DNA of 64,000 nt, taken from NCBI GenBank assembly GCA_963828215.1, contig CAWHFO010000076.1:62001-126000 (forward strand), read 5' to 3'. Positions within the stretch are counted from its first letter, which is position 1. The number at the start of each line of letters is the position of its first letter. The notes below the pieces were generated by a model. That model had not been told where the DNA came from. It made no database searches and saw only the letters and a program-made list of their open reading frames with translations. Below, one piece after another: positions 57,464-64,000 of the stretch. The position numbers and the translations under genes are program-made. Source of the DNA: CAVTJL01 sp963828215 (GTDB lineage: Bacteria; Pseudomonadota; Alphaproteobacteria; Geminicoccales; Geminicoccaceae).

Positions 57464-58708
57464 GTGCGCGTCCTGGTGATGGGCGCCGGGGTCGTCGGCA
57501 TCGCCGCCGCCTTCGAGCTTCTGCGCGACGGCCACGAGGTTCTGGTCATTGACCGGCGGGCCGAGCCGGCGTCGGAAACCTCGTTCGGCAATGCCGGCAT
57601 GATCGCCCCCGGCCACGCCTTCGCCTGGTCCTCGCCCAACGCGCTGAGAACCCTCGTCAAGGCGCTGTGGCGGGACGATCTGGCGCTGCGCTTTCGTTTT
57701 CAGGCCGACCCCGCCTTCTGGCGCTGGTGCCTGAAGTTCGCGCTCCAGTGCACGAGCGCCCGCGCCGCCGCCAACACGGCGCAGAAGGTGCGGCTCTGCC
57801 TCTATGCCCAGGAGCGGCTGCACGGGGTGCTGGCCGAGACCGGCATCGCCTATGGCGGCCGCACGGGCGGTGCCCTCTATCTCCACCGCAGCGCCGAGGG
57901 GCTGAGGCAGGCCGACGCGCACGCAAAAATCCTCCGCGACAACGGGGTCGAGCTGAGGCTCGTCACGCCCGACGAGGCGGCCGCCATCGACCCGGTCTAC
58001 GAGCCGGTCCGGGATCGCTTCGCCGGCGCCCTTTTTGCTCCTGGCGACGAGTCCGGCGACGCCCGCCTCTTCACCCGCAACCTGGCCGAGGTGTGCAGCA
58101 CCCGCGGGGCCGAGCTGCGCATGGGCCACACCATTCTTCGCCTCGAGCCCGAGGACGGCCGGCTGCGCCGGGTGCTGACCGACCGGGGCCCGCTCGAGGC
58201 CGACGCCTATGTGCTGGCGCTCGGCTGCTACAGCGCGCCCTTGGGCCGCACCATCGGCCTCGACCTGCCGATCTACCCGATCAAGGGCTACTCCGTGACC
58301 CTGCCCATCGAGGGCCGCAACAACCCGCCCACCCTCTCGGGCGTCGACGAGGATTCTCTTTTCGCTTTTGCCAACTATGGCGACCGTGTGCGACTGACCG
58401 GCATCGCCGAGTTCGCCGGCTACGACTGGTCCTATCGTCCCGACGACTTCCGCACCATTCTCGCCGCCGCCCGGCAGCTTTTCCCCGACGCCGGCAACTA
58501 TGCGCGGCCGGACTATTGGGCGGGGCTGCGGCCGATGACGCCGGACAATCTGCCTTTCCTCGGCCCGACGCGGTACAAGAACCTGTGGCTCGACAGCGGC
58601 CATGGGCACATGGGCTGGACCTGGGCCTGCGGCACCGCGCGGATCGTGGCCGACCTGATGGCCGGCAGGCGACCCGAGATCGACCCGAGCGCCATGCTCC
58701 TGCGCTGA
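57464..58708 (+). CDS. dadA: D-amino-acid dehydrogenase, DadA-like
   Basis: An intact 414-residue FAD protein starting at GTG: MRVLVMGAGVVGIAAAFELL, FGNAGMIAPGHAFAWSSPNA, FAGALFAPGDESGDARLFTR, YPIKGYSVTLPIEGRN and GLRPMTPDNLPFLGPT, ending HMGWTWACGTARIVADLM. This is the DadA small-subunit-free form that oxidises D-amino acids to 2-oxo acids and passes electrons to the respiratory chain. It sits between RidA and an Asp/Glu racemase-family gene, making a coherent D-amino-acid group. Confidence 0.9.
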   Translation: MRVLVMGAGVVGIAAAFELLRDGHEVLVIDRRAEPASETSFGNAGMIAPGHAFAWSSPNALRTLVKALWRDDLALRFRFQADPAFWRWCLKFALQCTSARAAANTAQKVRLCLYAQERLHGVLAETGIAYGGRTGGALYLHRSAEGLRQADAHAKILRDNGVELRLVTPDEAAAIDPVYEPVRDRFAGALFAPGDESGDARLFTRNLAEVCSTRGAELRMGHTILRLEPEDGRLRRVLTDRGPLEADAYVLALGCYSAPLGRTIGLDLPIYPIKGYSVTLPIEGRNNPPTLSGVDEDSLFAFANYGDRVRLTGIAEFAGYDWSYRPDDFRTILAAARQLFPDAGNYARPDYWAGLRPMTPDNLPFLGPTRYKNLWLDSGHGHMGWTWACGTARIVADLMAGRRPEIDPSAMLLR

Positions 58709-58724
58709 GGAGGAAGAGAAAGAA

Positions 58725-59534
58725 ATGGCGGCAGCATTGGAGGCGACGACGGACTATCGGGCCGGCCTCTCTTTCACGCTCGACGCCGGCATCGGCGCCC
58801 GGGCCAGGATCGGCCTTATCGTCCTCGCCACGGACAACACCATCGAGGACGAGTGGCGCCGGATGCTGGGCGGGCTCGAGGGTGTCGCGGTCTACGGCAG
58901 CCGCATCCTGAACGACGCCCGCATCACGCCCGAGACGCTGGCGGCGATGGAGGGGCGGCTCGCGGAGGCGGCCTCGCTGATCCTGCCGGGCAGCCCGCTC
59001 CCGGTGATCGCCTTCGGCTGCACCTCGGCCGCGATGGTCATCGGCGAGGAGAAGGTTGCGGAGCGCATCCGGAGCGCCCGCCCCGAGGCCCTGGTCACGA
59101 CCCCGATCGGCGCCGCCTTCGCCGCCTTCCAGGCCTTCGGGGCAAGGCGCATCGCCGTCCTCACCCCCTACGGCGAGACGGTCAACCGCACGGTCCAGCG
59201 CTACATCGAGGCCCGCGGCTTCGCCGTCCCCGTCTTCGGCTCCTTCAACGAGGAGGACGACACCAGGGTCGGGCGCATCGCCCCGGAGGCGATCCGGGAC
59301 GCCGCGCTGGCGCTGGGCCGCGACCCCCGTGTGGATGCCGTCTTCGTCTCCTGCACGAGCCTCCGCCTCGCCGCCATCGCCCGCTCGATCGAGGAAGAGC
59401 TCGGCAAGCCCGTCACCTCCAGCAACCACGCCATGGCCTGGCATGCGCTGCGCCTCGCCGGCGTCCCGGACAGGCTGCCCCGGTGGGGCCGCCTCTTCGA
59501 GCTCGGGCTCGGCCCAGAGCACAAGTCCGTGTAG
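58725..59534 (+). CDS. Asp/Glu racemase superfamily protein (maleate isomerase / EutA-like)
   Basis: An intact 269-residue protein. ARIGLIVLATDNTIEDEWRR near the N-terminus, the first catalytic Cys block VIAFGCTSAAMVIGEE, FGARRIAVLTPYGETVNRT and the second Cys block AVFVSCTSLRLAAIA mark the maleate isomerase, arylmalonate decarboxylase and EutA group. The ribosome site GAGGAGGAAGAG precedes the ATG. Two Cys residues imply racemase or isomerase chemistry. Context with DadA and RidA suggests an amino-acid-related substrate; this cannot be fixed from sequence. Confidence 0.83.
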   Translation: MAAALEATTDYRAGLSFTLDAGIGARARIGLIVLATDNTIEDEWRRMLGGLEGVAVYGSRILNDARITPETLAAMEGRLAEAASLILPGSPLPVIAFGCTSAAMVIGEEKVAERIRSARPEALVTTPIGAAFAAFQAFGARRIAVLTPYGETVNRTVQRYIEARGFAVPVFGSFNEEDDTRVGRIAPEAIRDAALALGRDPRVDAVFVSCTSLRLAAIARSIEEELGKPVTSSNHAMAWHALRLAGVPDRLPRWGRLFELGLGPEHKSV

Positions 59535-59624
59535 TGCCCGGACAGCCGATTTTTCGTCGGTCGCGCGTGCTATCCTGCCGGCTGTTTCCCGCGTCGTGCG
59601 GGGCATCGACAGACATCGGGGAGA

Positions 59625-60038
59625 ATGGCGATGCGCAAGTCGGTTCTTGCTCTTCTTGCCGCGAGCGTCGGCGCTCTGGCCATGGGCCTCGGCAGCGCCA
59701 CCCTCAGAGCCGAGGACTACGGGCCCTTCAAGGCCGAGAAGACGAAAATGGGCGAGGTGCTGGTCTCGCCAAAGGGCATGACCCTCTACACCTTCGACAA
59801 GGACAAGGACGGCAAGTCGGCCTGCACGGGCAAGTGCGCGGGCTTCTGGCCGCCGGTCATGGCGACCGCGACCGACAAGCCCATGGGCGACTTCACCATC
59901 ATCAAGCGCGACGACGGCTCGATGCAGTGGGCCTATGACGGCAAGCCGCTCTACCTCTTCCAGCAGGACAAGAAAGCGGGCGAGATGATGGGAGACGGCA
60001 AGAACGGCGTGTGGCACGTGGTCAAGGTGTCCGGATAG
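59625..60038 (+). CDS. Secreted-repeat (COG4315) protein
   Basis: A 137-residue protein with a Sec signal (MRKSVLALLAASVGALAMG, cleavage near LRAED). Two copies of the secreted repeat are visible: SPKGMTLYTFDKDKDGKSAC followed by CTGKCAGFWPPV, and YDGKPLYLFQQDKKAGEMMG followed by NGVWHVVKV. This family (PF03640) is periplasmic or extracytoplasmic and has no known function. The start is ATG 59625 or 59631. Confidence 0.9.
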   Translation: MAMRKSVLALLAASVGALAMGLGSATLRAEDYGPFKAEKTKMGEVLVSPKGMTLYTFDKDKDGKSACTGKCAGFWPPVMATATDKPMGDFTIIKRDDGSMQWAYDGKPLYLFQQDKKAGEMMGDGKNGVWHVVKVSG

Positions 60039-60069
60039 ATTCGGGCAACGAGGCTCGGGCGCGCCGGGC

Positions 60070-61299
60070 TCAGGGCCGCCCGAGCCAGAAGACGCCCACG
60101 GCGATCGTCAGGATCGTCAGCGGCACGCCGACCTTGAGGTGCTCCCAGAAGCCGATCTCGACGTGGCGTGATCGGGCGCTCTGGACGACGATCAGGTTGG
60201 CGACCGAGCCCAGGATCGTGAGGTTGCCGGCGAGCGTCGAGGCCATGGCGACGACGAGCCAGGCGTGCTGGGGATCGGGCAGGCCCGGGATGAAGGGCCG
60301 GATCACCAGCACGGCCGGAACGTTGCTCACGAGGTTCGAGAGGGCGGCCGTGACGACGCTGAGAACGGCCACATGGTCGAGATGCAGCCGGCCCACGGCC
60401 GCCATGACCTCCGGGGTGAGCGCCACCTTGTCGAGCCCGGCCACGACGATGAAGAGGCCGGCGAACATCATGAGCAGCTCGCCGTCGATCTCGCGGTGGA
60501 TCTTGATGGCCTTGACCCGGCGCGTGAGCAGCAGGAAGGCCCCGGCGACGATGGAGACCTTGGCGATCGGCTGGCCGGCGAAGAAGAGGGCCACCATGAC
60601 CAGCGTGACGGCCACCGACTTCAGGACCAGCGGCAGGTTGTAGCGGACGCGCGGGACCACGGCCCGGAGCCGGTCGCGCGTCCAGAACTCCTGCCGGTAG
60701 ACGAGCGCTATCAGGACGATCGTGAGGACGAGGCCCACGGCCGAGACCGGCGCCAGGGCGGCGGCGAAGCTGCCATAGGGGATGCGCGACAGGCTGCCGA
60801 TCATGATGTTCTGGGGATTCCCAGTGGTCGTGGCGGCGCTGCCGACGTTCGAGGCCATCGCCACGGCCAGGAGATAGGGCACCGGATTGCGACCGAGGAG
60901 CAGCACCAGCTCGAGGACGAGCGGAGTCATCGCGAGACAGATCGTGTCGTTGACGAGGAACGCCGAGAAGAAGCCGGCGACGAGCGTGATGCCGGCCAGC
61001 AGCACGAGCGGATGGCCGGCCCGCCCCGCCACCCAGGCGCTCGCGAGCTGGAAGAAGCCGGAGAGCTTGAGGTTGGCCACGACGATCATCATGCCGAGCA
61101 GGAGCGTGATCGTGTCGAGGTCGAGGGCCGCGTAGGCCTCCTTCAGGCTCAGGGTGCCGACCGCCACCATCAGGCTGGCGCCCAGGAGCGCCGCCCCGGC
61201 CCGGTCGAGATGGTGGAACGGCAGCCGGCCGATCGCCAGGACGAGATAGGTGAGGCCGAAGATCGCGAGCGTGACGATGAGCTGCGTGTCGCCCGCCAC
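60070..61299 (-). CDS. SLC13/ArsB-like anion transporter
   Basis: An intact 409-residue membrane protein with about eleven helices. ALDLDTITLLLGMMIVVANL, FFSAFLVNDTICLAMTPLVL and SNVGSAATTTGNPQNIMIGS in the first half, and NLVSNVPAVLVIRPFIPG in the second, are the paired signature loops of the ion-transporter superfamily (ArsB, NhaD, CitM). Substrates in this superfamily include dicarboxylates, sulfate, arsenite and Na+/H+; none can be chosen here. It is convergent with the secreted-repeat gene. Confidence 0.87.
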   Translation of the reverse strand: MAGDTQLIVTLAIFGLTYLVLAIGRLPFHHLDRAGAALLGASLMVAVGTLSLKEAYAALDLDTITLLLGMMIVVANLKLSGFFQLASAWVAGRAGHPLVLLAGITLVAGFFSAFLVNDTICLAMTPLVLELVLLLGRNPVPYLLAVAMASNVGSAATTTGNPQNIMIGSLSRIPYGSFAAALAPVSAVGLVLTIVLIALVYRQEFWTRDRLRAVVPRVRYNLPLVLKSVAVTLVMVALFFAGQPIAKVSIVAGAFLLLTRRVKAIKIHREIDGELLMMFAGLFIVVAGLDKVALTPEVMAAVGRLHLDHVAVLSVVTAALSNLVSNVPAVLVIRPFIPGLPDPQHAWLVVAMASTLAGNLTILGSVANLIVVQSARSRHVEIGFWEHLKVGVPLTILTIAVGVFWLGRP

Positions 61300-61308
61300 G
61301 GGTGCGGC

Positions 61309-62505
61309 TCAGCCGGCGACGGCGCTGGGGGCGCCGACGGCCGCCGCAGCCTCGTCGCGGGTCTCGGGCATGAGGAGGAAGAGGGCCGCGAGCGCCACCG
61401 CCGCGAAGCCGGCGAGCGTGAGAAAGGCGCTGCCATAGCCCGCCTCGACGACGATGACGCCGGCGATGACGTTGCTCAGGGAGGCGCCGATGCCCTGGGC
61501 CGTCGCCACCGCACCCTGGCTCACATTGTAGCGCCCGGTGCCGCGCATCAGATCGGCCAGCACCAGCGGGGTCAGGGCCCCCAGGAGCCCGGCGCCGACG
61601 CCGTCCAGAAGCTGGACCCCGACCAGCCAGGGCACGGCGTCGGAGAAGGTGTAGAGCACGCCGCGGATCGGCAGGATCGCGTAGGCGGCGAGCAGGAGGG
61701 GCTTCCTGCCCCAGCGGTCGGCCGTGGCGCCGACCAGAAGCGCCATGGGCAGCATGATGAGCTGGGCCGCGATGATGCAGGCCGAGGTCAGCGCCGTCGC
61801 CGCCTGCTTGTCGGCCAGGGCCAGCTTCTGGCTGACGAGCGGCAGCATCGGCGCGTTGGCGAGATGGAAGAGGAGCACGCAGCCGGCGAAGAGCAGCAGC
61901 GGGCGGCACTCGACCAGCGTGCGCCAGCCGGAGGGCCGGGCACCGCCGTCGCCGGCCTCGCCCGGCTCGAGGCCGCGCGCCCTGTCGACGTCGATCGCCC
62001 GCGCCGGGATGGCCAGGACGCTGGCGGCAGCGAGCGCCGCGAAGATCGGCACGAGCAGGAACACGGCCCGCTGCGAGATCCACCAGCCGACCGCGCCCGC
62101 CACGAGCGCTATGAAGACGTTGCCGGCATGGTCGAAGGCGGCGTTGCGGCCGAGCCGTCGCGCCAGCGCCTCGCGCGGAACGAGGCCCAGCGTGATGGCC
62201 GCGACCGCGGGGCCGACGAGGTCGCCGGCGATGGAGAGCAGAACCATCGCCCCGAGCACGACGACGAAGACCGGGAGGAGCGCGATGCCGAGCGCTGCCG
62301 CCGCAATCCCGGCCAGCGCCACGACGACGATCGCCCGCTTGGCCCGGACGCTGTCGACGAGCGCGCCCAGCGGGGTCTGCACGGCGATGCCGGCGAGCCC
62401 GCTCGCGGTCAGCACGATGCCGATCGAGGCCTGGTCCCAGTGCTCGGTCGTCAGAAGAAAGATGGAGAGATAGGGACCGAGCGCGCCCCGGGCGTCGGCC
62501 AGCAT
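61309..62505 (-). CDS. Major facilitator superfamily transporter
   Basis: About 398 residues and 12 helices. DQASIGIVLTASGLAGIAVQ is followed by the MFS loop 2-3 region PLGALVDSVRAKR, and LLVGATADRWGRKPLLLAAY is the loop 8-9 counterpart. The frame also reads SLALDSLNF just before ATG 62505, so the real start may be a little upstream and obscured. It belongs to a drug/unknown-efflux type. It ends 9 bp before the anion transporter gene, so both probably form one minus-strand operon. Confidence 0.86.
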   Translation of the reverse strand: MLADARGALGPYLSIFLLTTEHWDQASIGIVLTASGLAGIAVQTPLGALVDSVRAKRAIVVVALAGIAAAALGIALLPVFVVVLGAMVLLSIAGDLVGPAVAAITLGLVPREALARRLGRNAAFDHAGNVFIALVAGAVGWWISQRAVFLLVPIFAALAAASVLAIPARAIDVDRARGLEPGEAGDGGARPSGWRTLVECRPLLLFAGCVLLFHLANAPMLPLVSQKLALADKQAATALTSACIIAAQLIMLPMALLVGATADRWGRKPLLLAAYAILPIRGVLYTFSDAVPWLVGVQLLDGVGAGLLGALTPLVLADLMRGTGRYNVSQGAVATAQGIGASLSNVIAGVIVVEAGYGSAFLTLAGFAAVALAALFLLMPETRDEAAAAVGAPSAVAG

Positions 62506-62711
62506 GAAGTTCAGGCTATCGAGAGCGAGGCTCTTCAGCGGCTGCCGCCCCTAGCAATGCCGGCCCCCCCGCATCGGGCGCGCAGCGACTGGGATCTAGG
62601 CGAAGCGTCGGCCGCTGTCACCTGTGGGACATGGGCCCGTCCGGGGCCGACGGACCTCGCTGCCGATCAAGCGTCGGCGCGCCCATGGGTTCACGATGGC
62701 GGCTTCCGGCC

Positions 62712-63647
62712 TCAGCGCCGAGGGTCCGCTCGCCGTGGCGGGCGGTTGACGAGCCAGATGCCGGCGGCGATCAGGGCCACCGAGGCGACCAGGGTCGGCC
62801 CGACCGGCTCGCCCAGCAGCAGGCCGCCGAAGGCGACGCCGAAGATCGGGGCGGTGAAGGTGAAGGTCGAGAGCTGCGAGGCCGGGTAGCGGGTGACGAG
62901 CCAGAACCAGGCCACGTAGCTCGCGAAGGCGACCACGACGATCTGATAGCCGAGCGCCAGGAGGACGAGCGGCGTCGGCCGGAACAGGCCGGGCTCGTGA
63001 AGCAGCCAGGCGATCCCCGGCAGAAGCAGGGCCGAGACGCCCAGCTGATAGAGAAGAGTCTTCTCGGGCGGGGCGCGGAGCAGCGGCGAGCCCTTGATCA
63101 TGACGGTCGTGGCACCCCAGAGGATGGCGGCGCCGAGGCACATGGCATCGCCCAGGAGAGCCTGCAGGGAAGCCAGGCGGAGGCCGTCGGCGAAGGCCGC
63201 GACGAGGCCGGCGAAGGCCGCCACGAGGCCCACGACCTTGCTCTGCGACAGGCGATCGCCGCTGAGGAAGAAATGCGCGCCCACCGCCACCACGAAGGGT
63301 GCCGTGTAGAGGAAGACGACCCCGCGCGAGGCCGTGGTCAGCGACAGGCCGCCATAGATGAGGAGGAACTCGAGGCCGAAGAGCAGGCCGACGGCGAGGC
63401 CCCAGCCGAGGGTGCCGTCCGGGCGGCCGAGGCGGACGCCGCGCCAGGCGGACCAGAGAAGCACGAGAAGGGCCGCGCCGAGCGAGCGGAGCCCCGCCTG
63501 GAAGACCGGCGAGACGCCCGCGTTGGCGACCTTGATCGCCACCTGGCTCAGCCCCCAGCTGGCGCAGAGGAGCAGGAGCAGGACGACGGCGCCCCGGTCG
63601 AGGCTCGCGCGGGCATGGCTGGAGAGCGTGGATTGACCCTGTTTCAC
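62712..63647 (-). CDS. EamA/DMT-superfamily transporter
   Basis: An intact 311-residue protein with ten helices in two EamA repeats. VVLLLLLCASWGLSQVAIKV opens the first repeat and GDAMCLGAAILWGATTVMIK the second; GLLLGEPVGPTLVASVALIA is the typical last loop. The GTG start at 63647 gives MKQGQSTLSS. It exports or imports metabolites such as amino acids or nucleosides. The 206-bp gap to the MFS gene holds no clear feature. Confidence 0.9.
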   Translation of the reverse strand: MKQGQSTLSSHARASLDRGAVVLLLLLCASWGLSQVAIKVANAGVSPVFQAGLRSLGAALLVLLWSAWRGVRLGRPDGTLGWGLAVGLLFGLEFLLIYGGLSLTTASRGVVFLYTAPFVVAVGAHFFLSGDRLSQSKVVGLVAAFAGLVAAFADGLRLASLQALLGDAMCLGAAILWGATTVMIKGSPLLRAPPEKTLLYQLGVSALLLPGIAWLLHEPGLFRPTPLVLLALGYQIVVVAFASYVAWFWLVTRYPASQLSTFTFTAPIFGVAFGGLLLGEPVGPTLVASVALIAAGIWLVNRPPRRADPRR

Positions 63648-63706
63648 GGCGGCCCACTATAGGACGGGGAGGCGGGCCGGTGGCAGGCCGAAGAGGGGGG
63701 AGACCG

Positions 63707-64000
63707 ATGGCCGAGATAGCACCCTTGTCCGACGAGGCCCTCGGCTGGTGCTGCCCCGACGCCGATCTTCCCTTCGAGACGACCGCCGAGCTGCCGGACC
63801 CCGACGGAATCATCGGCCAGGAGAGGGCGCTGGGGGCGCTGCGCTACGCGCTCTCCAGCCGTCGGGCCGGCTACAATATCTACGCGCTCGGCCCCGAGGG
63901 CATCGGCAAGCACACCATCGTCCGCCAGATGCTGGAGGCCAGGGCGGCCGGCGAGCCGCGGCCCGGCGACGCCTGCTACGTGGCCGACTTCCGGGACGCG
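63707..64000 (+). CDS. Lon-related ATP-dependent protease/ATPase (LonB-like), 5' part
   Basis: The first 98 residues are in the window: MAEIAPLSDEALGWCCPDAD, LPDPDGIIGQERALGALRYA and YNIYALGPEGIGKHTIVRQM, followed by GDACYVADF. This is the N-terminus of the Lon-related AAA family (AAA_32 type), in which the GPEGIGKH loop replaces a standard Walker A. AGAGGGGGGAG precedes the ATG. The protease domain lies beyond the window edge. Confidence 0.85.
   Translation, partial: MAEIAPLSDEALGWCCPDADLPFETTAELPDPDGIIGQERALGALRYALSSRRAGYNIYALGPEGIGKHTIVRQMLEARAAGEPRPGDACYVADFRDA

Overview
The window is about 70% G+C, densely coded, with short intergenic gaps and operons whose stop and start codons overlap (ATGA, GTGA). 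Gene content and codon use suggest a soil- or host-associated alphaproteobacterium, perhaps of the Rhodospirillales/Geminicoccales type. That placement is inference. No rRNA, tRNA, CRISPR array, integrase or insertion sequence was seen.

Layout. 0-4 kb: the end of a GH3 beta-glucosidase, a MarC membrane protein, and a sugar kinase plus class II aldolase pair. 4-12.8 kb: a short-chain amide/urea module (AmiC-like sensor, AmiR-like ANTAR antiterminator, five-gene HAAT-type ABC transporter, acetamidase/formamidase, nitrilase-family amidase). 12.8-17.4 kb: a second complete HAAT-type ABC transporter. 17.4-23.4 kb: a peptide-type ABC transporter ending in a DUF1028 gene. 23.4-25.4 kb: a UspA-like protein and a metal-dependent amidohydrolase. 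25.5-30.3 kb: a CUT2 (ribose-type) sugar ABC transporter, then an orphan OmpR-type regulator. 31-46.6 kb: mixed metabolism and stress genes, including an omega-transaminase, an FKBP, a UdgX-type uracil-DNA glycosylase, CBS and transporter-associated domain proteins, a FAD amine/amino-acid oxidase, a P-type Ca2+-type ATPase, a K+ channel and an iron alcohol dehydrogenase resembling hydroxyacid-oxoacid transhydrogenase. 46.7-57 kb: SDR and hydrolase genes surrounding two odd elements, a lower-GC AAA ATPase (47.7-50.06 kb) and an exported caspase-SH3-SUMF1 protein with a small two-helix membrane gene in front. 57-64 kb: a D-amino-acid group (RidA, DadA, Asp/Glu racemase family), a secreted-repeat protein, three transporters, and the start of a Lon-related ATPase.

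The ABC clusters from 4 to 30 kb make this a scavenging region for amides, urea, peptides and sugars. The amidases and the amidohydrolase would process what is imported. Strong hairpins follow three of the four substrate-binding-protein genes, as expected of mRNA-stabilising elements that favour the binding protein over its membrane partners.

A warning affects much of the annotation. Roughly 55-60 single-base indels, mostly +1 and mostly in short G/C runs, break otherwise well-conserved genes. They cluster (about 6-10, 16, 28-30 and 46-57 kb) and are absent from 57-63.7 kb and 30.3-38.5 kb. This looks like uncorrected sequencing error rather than gene decay. Coordinates below span the whole reconstructed gene and the shifts are stated.
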